A program made the position numbers and the translations under genes. Below the pieces are notes generated by a model. The model was given only the letters and a program-made list of their open reading frames with translations. It ran no database searches and was not told where the DNA came from. A DNA stretch of 64,000 nucleotides from Variovorax sp. DXTD-1 (GTDB lineage: Bacteria; Pseudomonadota; Gammaproteobacteria; Burkholderiales; Burkholderiaceae_C), in assembly GCF_003984625.1 (NCBI RefSeq), contig NZ_RWKH01000005.1:171233-235232 (forward strand), written 5' to 3'. Shown here one piece after another: positions 53,419 through 62,731 of this stretch. Within the stretch, counting starts at the first letter, position 1. Each line of letters starts with the position of its first letter.

Positions 53419-54813
53419 ATGAACGGTGTCAACGACATGGCTGTCGGTCCGGGAGGCTTCGTGCCTCCGAACCCGGGTGGCGGCAACAACGGCAATAGCG
53501 GTCACAGTGGCGGCATCGGCAATGGGGACGCAGCGGGCATGTCCCCCGCTTCGCGCGGCCTCGGCCAGCAGCCCCAGTCATTCACCGCATGGCACGACGC
53601 GCGGCGTCCGCATGCGGGCGACACGGCGCTCGCGGGCAACAACCCGCTCGTGGCGGCGGCCAATCCGCTGCTCGACCTGATTCCGCAGATTCGCGCCACG
53701 GGCCACCACGACGCACCCGCGCAGTTGCGCGAGCACCTGGTCGACGAAGTCAGGCGCTTCGAAACGCGCGCGCAGCAAAGCGGCATTGCACCCGAGGTGA
53801 TCATCGGTGCGCGCTACTGCCTGTGCACTGCCGTCGATGAGGCCGCCGCGCTCACGCCGTGGGGCGGCAGCATCTGGTCGTCGCAGAGCCTGCTCGTGAT
53901 GTTCCACAACGAGACCTGGGGCGGCGAAAAGTTCTTCCAATTGCTGTCGCGCCTGGTGCAGAACCCCCAGCAGCATCTTCAGCTCATCGAGCTCATCTAC
54001 TTCTGCCTGACGATGGGTTTCGAAGGGCGTTTCCGCGTGATCGACAACGGCCGCACGCAGCTCGAAACACTCAAGCAGCGGCTGCTGCAGATCATCCGGC
54101 AGACGCGCGGAGAAATTGCCGTGCCGCTGTCCCCGCACTGGCAGGACGCGAGCGCACCGGTGCGCCGCACGCGCAACTGGCTGCCGCTGTGGGCGGTGGG
54201 CGCCGTGGCGGCGGTGCTGCTGGTGCTGGTGTTCGGTGTGCTCACCTTCAGCCTGGCCGGGCGCTCCGACGGTGCGTTCTCGGCCGTGAACGCGGTGCGC
54301 CTGCCGCAGACCGCGCGCGCCGTCGCCTTGCCCGCGCCGCAGCCGCGTCTGCAGCGTTTTCTAGAACCCGAGATCCGCGACGGTTTGCTGACCGTGCGCG
54401 ACGAGGCCGACCGCAGCGTGGTGGTGCTGCGCGGCGACGGCCTGTTCGCATCGGGCTCCGACCGCGTGCTCGACCGTTATGCGCCCGTGCTCGCACGCGT
54501 GGCCGATGCGCTCAACTCGGTGGAAGGCAACGTGCTGATCAGCGGCTTCAGCGACGACCAGCCAATTCGCAGCGTGCGCTTTCCGTCCAATTGGCAGCTC
54601 TCGCAGGCGCGCGCCGATGCCGTCAAGAAAATGATTGCCACGCGCGTCACCCGGCCCGAGCGCCTGCGCGCCGAAGGGCGCGGCGATGCCGATCCGCTGG
54701 TGCCCAACGATTCGCCGGCCAACCGCGCGCGCAACCGGCGGGTTGAAGTGACGCTGCTCGTGGCGCCCGTGGCCGGCGGCGCCGCCACCGCGCCACAGGG
54801 AGGAGCCCGCTGA
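53419..54813 (+). CDS. tssL: T6SS membrane protein TssL (DotU-OmpA fusion)
   Basis: Inner-membrane component, 464 residues. A Gly/Asn-rich leader (~1-40, GGGNNGNSGHSGGIGNGDAA) precedes the DotU cytoplasmic domain (NPLLDLIPQIRATGHH, FFQLLSRLVQNPQQH, MGFEGRFRV). A TM helix lies near 255-280 (WAVGAVAAVLLVLVFGVLTF). The C-terminal ~110 residues are OmpA-like (ISGFSDDQPIRS, NWQLSQARADAV, NRARNRRVEV) with the Asp and Arg that bind peptidoglycan. Such fusion TssL anchor the complex in the cell wall. ATG 53419; the longer frame is inside tssK. Confidence 0.95.
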   Translation: MNGVNDMAVGPGGFVPPNPGGGNNGNSGHSGGIGNGDAAGMSPASRGLGQQPQSFTAWHDARRPHAGDTALAGNNPLVAAANPLLDLIPQIRATGHHDAPAQLREHLVDEVRRFETRAQQSGIAPEVIIGARYCLCTAVDEAAALTPWGGSIWSSQSLLVMFHNETWGGEKFFQLLSRLVQNPQQHLQLIELIYFCLTMGFEGRFRVIDNGRTQLETLKQRLLQIIRQTRGEIAVPLSPHWQDASAPVRRTRNWLPLWAVGAVAAVLLVLVFGVLTFSLAGRSDGAFSAVNAVRLPQTARAVALPAPQPRLQRFLEPEIRDGLLTVRDEADRSVVVLRGDGLFASGSDRVLDRYAPVLARVADALNSVEGNVLISGFSDDQPIRSVRFPSNWQLSQARADAVKKMIATRVTRPERLRAEGRGDADPLVPNDSPANRARNRRVEVTLLVAPVAGGAATAPQGGAR

Positions 54814-57800
54814 TGCTGCGCGCGATTTTCCGTTTTCTCGTGAGCCGCGACCTGTGGGTCTTTTTCGGGCTCCTGGCTGTCGCGTTCCTGATCTGGGTCA
54901 TCGGTCCCGTCATTGCAGTCGGCCGCTACCGGCCGTTCGAAAGCGAGTTCGTCCGCATCGTGGTCATCGCGCTCATGTTCACGATCTGGATCGTGCGGGT
55001 GCTCTACCGCAAGTGGCGCGAGCGGCGCCTCAATGCGCAATTGCTCAACCAGCTGCGCACCCCCACCGCGAAAGAGAAGGCTGCCAAGCCCGAAGACGCA
55101 CCCGAGATCAAGGAGCTGCAAAGCGGCTTCACCGACGCCACCGCCATCCTGAAGAACATGCGCTTCGGCTCGGGCGCCGAAGGCAAGGCCGCGGGCCGCT
55201 TTGCCGTGTTCGACCGGCAGTACCTGTACCAGCTGCCCTGGTACATCTTCATCGGCGCGCCGGGCTCGGGCAAGACCACCGCGCTGGTCAACTCCGACCT
55301 CGACTTTCCGCTCGCCGACCAGCTCGGCAAGGCCGCGGTGCGCGGCATCGGCGGCACGCGCAACTGCGACTGGTGGTTCACCAACGAGGCGGTGCTGATC
55401 GACACCGCCGGGCGCTACACCACGCACGAGAGCAACCGCGAAACCGACGAAAGCGAATGGAAGGGTTTTCTCGACCTGTTGAAGAAGTTCCGCCCGCGCC
55501 AGCCGATCAACGGCGCGATTCTCACGATCAGCATTGCCGACCTGCCGCTGGCCGACGACGCGCAGCGCGCGCGCCACGCCATGGCGCTGCGCAAGCGGCT
55601 GCTCGAACTGCGCAACGACCTGGGCATCAATTTCCCGGTGTATGTGCTGGTCACGAAGACCGACTTGCTGGCCGGCTTCAACGAGTATTTCGGCTCGCTG
55701 GGCCGGGCCGAGCGCTCGCAGGTGTGGGGCTTTACTTTCCCCATCGACGCCAACCCGGCGGACCCGGCCAAGGCCGATCTGCGCGAGCGCTTTCACCAGG
55801 AATACAAGCTGCTGCACCAGCGCCTGGACGAGCGGCTGCCGGAGCTGTTGGCGGCCGAGCCCGACCAGATGCGCCGTGCGCAGGCCTATCTGCTGCCCCA
55901 GCAGTTCGCGAGCTTCGAGGACATCCTCGGCACCTTCCTGGCCGACGTGTTCAACCCCTCGAAGTTCGAAGTCGCGCCAATGCTGCGGGGCGTGTACTTC
56001 ACCAGCGGCACGCAGGAAGGCACGGCCTTCGACCGCGTGATGGGCGCCATCAAGCGCTACCTGCAGGTCAACGCGCCGCCGGCCCCGCCGCCGGGCCCGG
56101 GCAAGAGCTATTTCCTGAAGGAACTGCTGCAGCAGGTGATCTTCCGCGATGCGGGCGTGGCCGGCACCAACCTGCGCTGGTACCGGCGCAAGCGGGCCAT
56201 CGACCTGGCCGGCTACAGCCTCATCGGCGTGCTGCTGGTGGTGCTGCTGGGCGCCTGCGTGAACAGCTGGCGCAACAACAGCGACTACGTGGCCGAGGTC
56301 GACAACAACGCCAAGGCCTTCAACAAGGCCGCGGCGCGCGGCGAGCTGCCGACAGTCGTCGATTCGCAAAGCGACATCGCCAGCTCGCTGCTGGTGCTCG
56401 ACCGCCTGCGCGACCTGCCCAGGTCGAGCCAGTTCGACATCGGCGACCCGCCCGTGAGCTACCGCTTCGGGCTCTACCAGGGCGAAAAACTGCAGGCGGC
56501 GACCGACGGCGTCTATCAGCGTGCGCTCGAAAGCGTACTGCTTCCGCAGGCCGCGCAGCGCGTGGAGCAGGCGCTGCGCGAAGCCTCGAAGACCGATGCC
56601 GAATACAGCTACGAGGCGCTCAAGGCCTACCTCATGCTGTACGACGCGGAGCGCTACGATGCCGACTTTCTGCAGGCCTGGCTGCTCACCGACGTGGACC
56701 GCAAGATCGGCGCCGCGCTCACACGCGAGCAGCGCACCAACCTCGAGACGCACCTGCAGGCGCTGTTCGCGGGGCGCGTGGTCACGTCGCCGTTCGCCAA
56801 GGATGAACGTCTCGTGACCGAGACGCGCGCCCGGCTGGCCGGCGTGCCGCTGGCGCAGCGCTCCTATGCGCGGCTGCGGCGCATCCTGCTGCAGACCAGC
56901 CCGCCCAACGCCTTCAGCATTGCGGAGGCGGCGGGGGCCGAGTCTGCACTGGTCATCAAGCGCGCGAGCGGCAAGCCGCTGACAGACGGCATTCCGACGC
57001 TCTTCACCTACCGCGGCTACTGGGACATCTTCGACAAGCGAATGGCCGAGACCACGCTCGCGCTCGAGCAGGAAGACCGCTGGGTGCTGCAGATCCGCGC
57101 GCCGGGCATGACCGACATCACGTCGCGCGAGCTGCTGCTGCGCGAGGTGCGCAGGCTCTATCTCACCGACTACATCCGCATCTGGGACGAGTACCTGGCC
57201 GACATTCGCCTGGCCGACAGCCGCTCGCTGCTGCAGAGCATCCAGATGACGCGCGTGCTCTCGACCTCGGAGTCGCCGATGTCGCGCCTCATTCGCGGCG
57301 CCGCGCGCGAGACCGACCTGCTGCGCAACCACGACGAGGCCGCGCGCAGCCTGCTCGACCAGGCGCAGAACCGCGTGGCCAGCACGCGCGAGCGCATCGA
57401 GCAGCTCATCGGCCAGCCCGACGGCAGCCAGCGCCGCAACACCGCGCCGGACCGGCCCGAGTCGTTGGTGGACAACCACTTTGCGCCGCTTCGCCGCATG
57501 GTGACGGCGCCCAAGGCCGGCGGGCAGGCGCCCATCGACGCGACCGCGGCGCTCATCAACGAGCTCTACACCTTCCTTACCGCCACCGACACGGCATTGC
57601 GCAGCGGCAACATTCCGCCCTCGGGCGACGCGGTCACCAAGGTGCAGGCGGAGGCGGGCCGTCTGCCGGCGCCGTTCCAGGGCATGCTGAACGATCTCTC
57701 GGCCACCGCGTCGTCCAAGGCCGCGGCCGTGACGCGGCAGAACATCGGGCAGAGCGCGGCGGCCACGATCGGCCAGTTCTGCAACCAGGCCATTGCGGGG

Positions 57801-58448
57801 CGCTATCCGTTTTCGCGCGGATCCAACCGCGATGTGGCGGCCGGCGACTTTGCGCAGCTGTTTTCGCCGGGCGGCATGATGGACGACTTCTTCCAGAAGA
57901 ACCTCGCCTCGCAGGTCGATACGTCTGTCAATCCATGGGCCTTCAAGAAGGGCGTGGACGGCAGCTCGCCGGGGCGCTCGTCGTATCTCGATTCGTTCCA
58001 GAAGGCGCAGGCGATCCGCGATGTCTTCTTTACCGGCATGGCCGGCGGCCGCACGCCGTCGTTCACCATCGACATCCGGCCCGAGGACATGGACGCCGGG
58101 CTCACCCAGTTCACGCTCGACATCGACGGGCAGACGGTGCGCTATGCGCATGGCCCGCAGGCGCCCAGCACCGTGAAGTGGCCCGGCCCGCGCAACAGCA
58201 ACCAGGTGCGGCTGCAGGTGACCACCGCCAACGGCACGCCGGCCGGCGGCATCGTCACTGAAGGGCCGTGGGCGCTGCACCGTCTTTTCGACAAGGCCTC
58301 GGTCTCGGCCGGCAGGTCGCCCGAGTCGTTCAACGCAACTTTCGACATGCAGGGCAAGAAGGTGGTGCTGGCGGTAATCGCGAACAGCGTCTACAACCCG
58401 CTGCGTCTGCAGCAGATGAACGGTTTCTCATGCCCGGGAAAGTCGTGA
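54813..58448 (+). CDS. tssM: T6SS membrane protein TssM (IcmF)
   Basis: Periplasm-spanning component, 1211 residues. Two N-terminal TM helices (WVFFGLLAVAFLIWVIGPVI and IVVIALMFTIWIVRV) flank a cytoplasmic domain with Walker A GAPGSGKT at 148-155, so this is an ATP-binding-type TssM. A third TM near 462-485 (AIDLAGYSLIGVLLVVLLGA) leads into the periplasmic part, ending in the IcmF C-terminal domain. Its ATG overlaps the tssL stop by one base. tagF follows two bases after its stop. Confidence 0.97.
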   Translation: MLRAIFRFLVSRDLWVFFGLLAVAFLIWVIGPVIAVGRYRPFESEFVRIVVIALMFTIWIVRVLYRKWRERRLNAQLLNQLRTPTAKEKAAKPEDAPEIKELQSGFTDATAILKNMRFGSGAEGKAAGRFAVFDRQYLYQLPWYIFIGAPGSGKTTALVNSDLDFPLADQLGKAAVRGIGGTRNCDWWFTNEAVLIDTAGRYTTHESNRETDESEWKGFLDLLKKFRPRQPINGAILTISIADLPLADDAQRARHAMALRKRLLELRNDLGINFPVYVLVTKTDLLAGFNEYFGSLGRAERSQVWGFTFPIDANPADPAKADLRERFHQEYKLLHQRLDERLPELLAAEPDQMRRAQAYLLPQQFASFEDILGTFLADVFNPSKFEVAPMLRGVYFTSGTQEGTAFDRVMGAIKRYLQVNAPPAPPPGPGKSYFLKELLQQVIFRDAGVAGTNLRWYRRKRAIDLAGYSLIGVLLVVLLGACVNSWRNNSDYVAEVDNNAKAFNKAAARGELPTVVDSQSDIASSLLVLDRLRDLPRSSQFDIGDPPVSYRFGLYQGEKLQAATDGVYQRALESVLLPQAAQRVEQALREASKTDAEYSYEALKAYLMLYDAERYDADFLQAWLLTDVDRKIGAALTREQRTNLETHLQALFAGRVVTSPFAKDERLVTETRARLAGVPLAQRSYARLRRILLQTSPPNAFSIAEAAGAESALVIKRASGKPLTDGIPTLFTYRGYWDIFDKRMAETTLALEQEDRWVLQIRAPGMTDITSRELLLREVRRLYLTDYIRIWDEYLADIRLADSRSLLQSIQMTRVLSTSESPMSRLIRGAARETDLLRNHDEAARSLLDQAQNRVASTRERIEQLIGQPDGSQRRNTAPDRPESLVDNHFAPLRRMVTAPKAGGQAPIDATAALINELYTFLTATDTALRSGNIPPSGDAVTKVQAEAGRLPAPFQGMLNDLSATASSKAAAVTRQNIGQSAAATIGQFCNQAIAGRYPFSRGSNRDVAAGDFAQLFSPGGMMDDFFQKNLASQVDTSVNPWAFKKGVDGSSPGRSSYLDSFQKAQAIRDVFFTGMAGGRTPSFTIDIRPEDMDAGLTQFTLDIDGQTVRYAHGPQAPSTVKWPGPRNSNQVRLQVTTANGTPAGGIVTEGPWALHRLFDKASVSAGRSPESFNATFDMQGKKVVLAVIANSVYNPLRLQQMNGFSCPGKS

Positions 58449-58449
58449 C

Positions 58450-59172
58450 ATGAACAGCGGCTTTCCTTCGCCGCAGGCGTGGGTGCCGGCCGACGAGCAG
58501 ATCGGCTGGTACGGCAAGCTGCCTTCGGCCGGCGACTTTCTCTATCGGCGCATGCCGCGCGAGCTGCAGGCCTGGTGGGACCGCTGGATGCAGAACGGCC
58601 TCGGTTCATTCAAGCGCTGGCCCGACGCCATGACGCGGCACTACGTTGTCGCGCCGGTGTGGAACTTTGCGATTCCGGCAACGCAGGGCGTGGACGCGGT
58701 GCAGTTCGGCTGCATTGCGCCCAGTTGCGACCGCGTGGGGCGCTACTACCCCGTGTGCGTGACGCTGCAGGTGGCGGCATCGAACTACCGGCCCTCCATG
58801 CTGGAAGGCTCCGCCGCATGGTACTGGCAATGCGGCACCGCGTTGCTGCAGGCCATTCGCCATAGCGTGGCGCCCGACCAGTTCGACCAGCAGGTGCTGG
58901 CCGCGGCGCATGGCGGGTTCCAGACCGCGAGCGGCGGCTCGGACGACATCCTGTCGATCCTCGGGCCCGCGGCCGGCGGCGCCGGCGCGGCGGCACAGCA
59001 GCGCCTGGGCTGGCCCGAACTTCCGCTGTGCTTCGATGCATTCGGAAGCACCAGCTACTGGTGGACCAACCAGGCGGACGGCTCGCCGCTGCGCACCGCC
59101 GCGCACGGCGGGGGCCTGAACACGCCGTTGTTTTCGAAGTTGTTTTCACAGGGGCATGTGCCATGGGCATGA
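58450..59172 (+). CDS. tagF: T6SS regulator TagF
   Basis: Post-translational repressor of the system in other species. 240 residues. Family features are IGWYGKLPSAGDFLYRRMPR and ELQAWWDRWMQNGL (the G-K-P..GDF...R..P motif) near the N-terminus, and a C-terminal SYWWTNQADGSP segment. It sits between tssM and the kinase, matching TagF-PpkA arrangements that antagonise each other. No PppA fusion is present; the phosphatase is separate at 41579. Confidence 0.95.
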   Translation: MNSGFPSPQAWVPADEQIGWYGKLPSAGDFLYRRMPRELQAWWDRWMQNGLGSFKRWPDAMTRHYVVAPVWNFAIPATQGVDAVQFGCIAPSCDRVGRYYPVCVTLQVAASNYRPSMLEGSAAWYWQCGTALLQAIRHSVAPDQFDQQVLAAAHGGFQTASGGSDDILSILGPAAGGAGAAAQQRLGWPELPLCFDAFGSTSYWWTNQADGSPLRTAAHGGGLNTPLFSKLFSQGHVPWA

Positions 59173-59203
59173 GTAACGAGACCCCCGCCGCGGGAGGAGA
59201 TGC

Positions 59204-61291
59204 ATGACGACAAACGCCAGCAGCAATGCCAGCAGCAGCGCGCCGGCCGATCCGCAAGAGCGGCCGCATCCGCTGGGCCCGGGCCACAGGCTGGACGAGT
59301 TCGAGCTGCTCGAAGTGATCGGCGAAGGCGGCTTCGGCATCGTCTACCGCGCCTACGACCACTCGCTGCAGCGCGAGGTGGCCATCAAGGAATACATGCC
59401 TTCGATGCTTGCGCGCCGCGTGGGCGACGACAGCGTGCATGTGCGTTCCGACCGGCTCACCGCCACCTTCCAGGCGGGCCTGCGCAGCTTCATCAACGAG
59501 GCGCGCACGCTCGCGCAGTTCAGCCATCCGGCGCTGGTGCGGGTGCATCGCTTCTGGGAGGCGAACAGCACCGCCTACATGGCCATCCAGCTGTATCGCG
59601 GCCGCACGCTGCGCCGGCTGGCCGAGGAGGAGCCGTCGAAGATCACCGAGGCCTGGCTGCTCGGCATGCTGGGCCCGCTGCTCGGTGCGCTCGAAACGCT
59701 GCACCGCAGCCAGTGCTTTCACCGCGACATCGCGCCGGACAACATCTTCATCCAGCAGGACGACCTGCCGGTGCTGCTCGACTTCGGCGCGGCACGCAAG
59801 TCGATTGCCGACCTGGTCGACGAAGTGGCGGTGATGGTGAAGTCGGGCTATTCGCCGATCGAGCAGTACGCCGACGACAACACGCTGCTGCAGGGCGCGT
59901 GGACCGATCTTTATGCGCTCGGCGCCGTGCTGTACCGCGCGGTCACCGGGCATCCGCCGCCCTCCGCCGTGGTGCGCAGCGTGCAGGACGCCTACGTGCC
60001 GCTGTCTTCGCTGGGCCGTAGCGACCTGAGCCCGGCGTTCTGCGCCGCCGTCGACCACACGCTGGCAGTGCACAGCAAGGACCGCACGCAAACCGTGGCG
60101 GCGTTCGCGGCCGAGCTGGGCCTGGCCAAGCTCGGCGATACCTATGTGAGCGGGCTGGCGGCGCCGACCGTCATTGTTCCTCTACCCGCCAAGGCCGCGC
60201 CCGCGGTGGTGCCGCAGTCGCAGAGAGCTGCGCCCGCACCGGCACCCGCCGTTGTGAAGGAGACCGCTGCATCGGCAGGCGCGGCACGCGCCGAAGCCGC
60301 CTCGCCAGAACGGGTCAAGCCCAGGCCACCTCAGCCCGAGGCAAGCCCGGAGAGGGCTCCCGTGCCTCCACCCAAGGCCACCGCACCGCGCGAAACCGCC
60401 CCCGCGCGTGCGGCAACGGCGGCCGCCAAGCCGCCGTCTTCGCCCGCCAGGAAATCGTCGCAGCCGCCATGGAAGCTGGTCGGCGTGCTGGTGATCGCGC
60501 TGGTGGCCGTGGGCGGCTGGATCGGCCTGCACCTGAGCTCCGGCCGGCAAGAAACATCGACTGCCATGGTGCCGGTGCCTCCGCCTTCGGGACCGATGTC
60601 CGCCGACGCACCACCCCCGGCCGTGCCGCCGGGCGAAAGCGCGCCGGGTGGCAACGTGGCGACCGCGCCTACTGGCGCCACGCCGCCCGCGCCGGCGGCC
60701 AGTGCGCCGGCCGGTTCGCTGACACCGCTCGACAACATGCCGGTGATTGCGCCCGCGCCTGCGGCGCCTCCCACCGCGGCCGTGCCGCCCACGGCCACTA
60801 CCCCTGCCACGCCGGTCACACCGCCGGAGCCCGCTCTCGCCACATCCGAAGTCGAGGACTGGAATCTCGCCCAGGCCGAGAACACGCGCGAAGGCTATGA
60901 GGCCTACCTGCGCCGGTACCGCCGCGGATTGCATGCACGCGAGGCGCGCAACGCCATTGCCGAGCTGAACCGGCTCTCGCCCACCGTGCCCGCAGCACCC
61001 GGCACCACGCCGACCAATGCCGTGCCCACCGTGGTGGCCGGCGGCGCCACGCCGCCCACGCAGCCGGCTGCTCCGCCCGGCAATGGGCGCGTGGTGCTCA
61101 ACATCCGTCCCTGGGGCCAGGTGTTCGTCGACGGCGCCGACCGCGGCGTGAGCCCGCCGATCAAGTCGTTGTCATTGCGCCCGGGCATCTACAACATCGA
61201 AGTGCGCAACGGCGACCTCGACGTGTACCGGCAGCGCGTCACGGTGCAGGACAGCCGCTCGGCGCCCGTGGTCAGCCACGAGTTCAAGTAG
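59204..61291 (+). CDS. Ser/Thr protein kinase of the T6SS (PpkA-type) with PEGA domain
   Basis: 695-residue membrane kinase. The catalytic domain is ~28-300: Gly loop GEGGFGIVYRA, Lys62 (VAIKEY), HRD at 173-175 in HRDIAPDN, and DFG at 193-195. A Pro/Ala-rich linker leads to one TM helix at ~424-443 (LVGVLVIALVAVGGWIG), another Pro-rich linker, and a C-terminal PEGA domain (VVLNIRPWGQVFVDGADRGV, then PPIKSLSLRPGIYNIEVRNG) in the periplasm. Being next to tagF, it should phosphorylate the FHA protein TagH in response to an envelope signal. Confidence 0.92.
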   Translation: MTTNASSNASSSAPADPQERPHPLGPGHRLDEFELLEVIGEGGFGIVYRAYDHSLQREVAIKEYMPSMLARRVGDDSVHVRSDRLTATFQAGLRSFINEARTLAQFSHPALVRVHRFWEANSTAYMAIQLYRGRTLRRLAEEEPSKITEAWLLGMLGPLLGALETLHRSQCFHRDIAPDNIFIQQDDLPVLLDFGAARKSIADLVDEVAVMVKSGYSPIEQYADDNTLLQGAWTDLYALGAVLYRAVTGHPPPSAVVRSVQDAYVPLSSLGRSDLSPAFCAAVDHTLAVHSKDRTQTVAAFAAELGLAKLGDTYVSGLAAPTVIVPLPAKAAPAVVPQSQRAAPAPAPAVVKETAASAGAARAEAASPERVKPRPPQPEASPERAPVPPPKATAPRETAPARAATAAAKPPSSPARKSSQPPWKLVGVLVIALVAVGGWIGLHLSSGRQETSTAMVPVPPPSGPMSADAPPPAVPPGESAPGGNVATAPTGATPPAPAASAPAGSLTPLDNMPVIAPAPAAPPTAAVPPTATTPATPVTPPEPALATSEVEDWNLAQAENTREGYEAYLRRYRRGLHAREARNAIAELNRLSPTVPAAPGTTPTNAVPTVVAGGATPPTQPAAPPGNGRVVLNIRPWGQVFVDGADRGVSPPIKSLSLRPGIYNIEVRNGDLDVYRQRVTVQDSRSAPVVSHEFK

Positions 61292-62254
61292 GAGCGCCCG
61301 GCACCCGGCGCCAGCGCTGCGCGCCGACCAGCGCCAGCACCGCAACAACGCTGGCCGCCAGCAGCATCCAAAGGCCAAGCGTGTAGCCGGTGCCCGGCTG
61401 CCACAGCACGCCGGGCATCAAGGGTGCCAGCGCGCGGGCGATGGCGCTCGGCAAGCCCAGTGCGCCGTTGAGCGTGGCCACATGGTCGCGGTTCACGTAT
61501 TGAGCAATCGCGGTGCCCTTCACGATGGTGAGCATGCCGTTGCCCATGCCATAGAAAAACACGAACAGCAGCGCCGCGCCGAGGAACGGGGCGGTGCGCA
61601 TGTAGTGCTTGCGGGCACAACGGCCGCCGCTTCGCCTGCGCGGGGCCGCCCGGCTTTCGAACCTGCCGCGAGAGCGGGCGCATGCCGCAGCACCCGCGCA
61701 TGCAGCGGCGCGCAAATGAAAAGATGAATGGCCGCGAGCACCCACAGCGCGTGCCGCCAGCCGAGCTCCGCAATGAGCCAGGCCACGAGCGGAATGAACA
61801 CCGTGCTTGCCAGCCCGCCGAGAAAAGTCAACGTGATGATCGCGCGGCGAAAGTCATGTGGAAAGCGCCGCGTGACGATGGAGAACGCCGGGCTGTAGAG
61901 CGTGGCCGCCAGTCCCGCGCCGAGCAGCGTCCATGCCGCGTAGAAGCCCAGGGCGCTGTGCACCGTGCTCTGGAGCAGCAAGCCGGCCACGATGACCAGC
62001 GAGCCGCCCGTCATCACCGCCCGCTCATGGCCGCGGTCGATCCAGCGCCCCACCGGCCACGCCAGCGCACCTTCGGCCAGCAGCGCGAGGCTGAAGGCCA
62101 GCGACGATTGCGCCCGGCTCAGCCCCAGCTCGCGTTCGACCGGCTCCATCAGCAGCGCGAAGCCGTAGAAGACGCTGCCCCAGGTGATGAGCTGACCGAG
62201 CGACAGCCAGCCCACCATGCGGCGGTTGTAGAGCGTGGGCGCGGGGGAGTTCAC
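61284..62254 (-). pseudogene. MFS transporter, single frameshift
   Basis: A major facilitator on the - strand split over two frames. The N-terminal frame starts at 62254 (MNSPAPTLYNRRMVGWLSLG) and encodes about seven helices to around 61620. The C-terminal frame resumes with KHYMRTAPFLGAALLFVFFY and ends at 61284. The span is 971 nt, one short of a multiple of three, and adding one base near 61610-61640 joins the two. Whether it is a true pseudogene or a base missing from the consensus is not decidable here. Its 3' end overlaps the kinase gene by 8 nt. Confidence 0.7.
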
Positions 62255-62731
62255 TGCCGATCAGCAACTAGTTTCGCAAACCCCGAGGGTACTGCACCGC
62301 CTCCGCCATGTGTGGGAGGACCACGGATTCGAGCCCGGACATCAGGTGCTCGCGGCGCGTCGTGATATTTCGCACGCAACGTGCGATGGAAAAAAGAAAA
62401 CCCGTCCGGACGAGATTCGCCAAGGCGGGTCAAAAGGTAGCCTCACTCAGGGAGGAGGGATTTGTGATTCGAGGCTACGTGTCCAAATCGTAGCCGGTGA
62501 ACCACAGCGCAGCTGCATCGATAACCACTTAATGCCTCATCGCCATGACTCGGTGTGTGAGATATCTGGCGCTTCCAACCTGAATCTGGGGGCACTCAGA
62601 TTCTTTGACATTCCTTACGGCCACTCGAACCCAGAATCCGGGCTCGCCGACGGGTTGTCGGCCATGCAACTTGCCGCCTTTCGCGCCGCGTGTTGCCGCT
62701 GTCACAGGAACGATCAGGGAAGAAGAACGCG
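62255..62731. other. 477-nt divergent region between the MFS gene and fhaB
   Basis: No supported gene. It contains a perfect palindrome TCGCACG-CAA-CGTGCGA at 62370-62386, a GTCCGGAC 8-mer, and a consensus-like TTGACA at 62605-62610 that could be the -35 for the exoprotein gene, though no good -10 sits 16-18 nt later. Reading frames here look random. Confidence 0.5.

Noticed and set aside
54477..58280. A 1267-codon open frame antisense to tssM, and similar long antisense frames opposite nicB (5312-8293), clpV (30552-33794) and tssA-tssC (23303-26092)
   Set aside because: They are by-products of high G+C codon use in the real genes; their products are Arg/His/Ala-rich with no motifs and no ribosome sites.
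62310..62345. tRNA-like T-arm (GGATTCGAGCC)
   Set aside because: No acceptor stem, D-arm or anticodon arm can be built around it.
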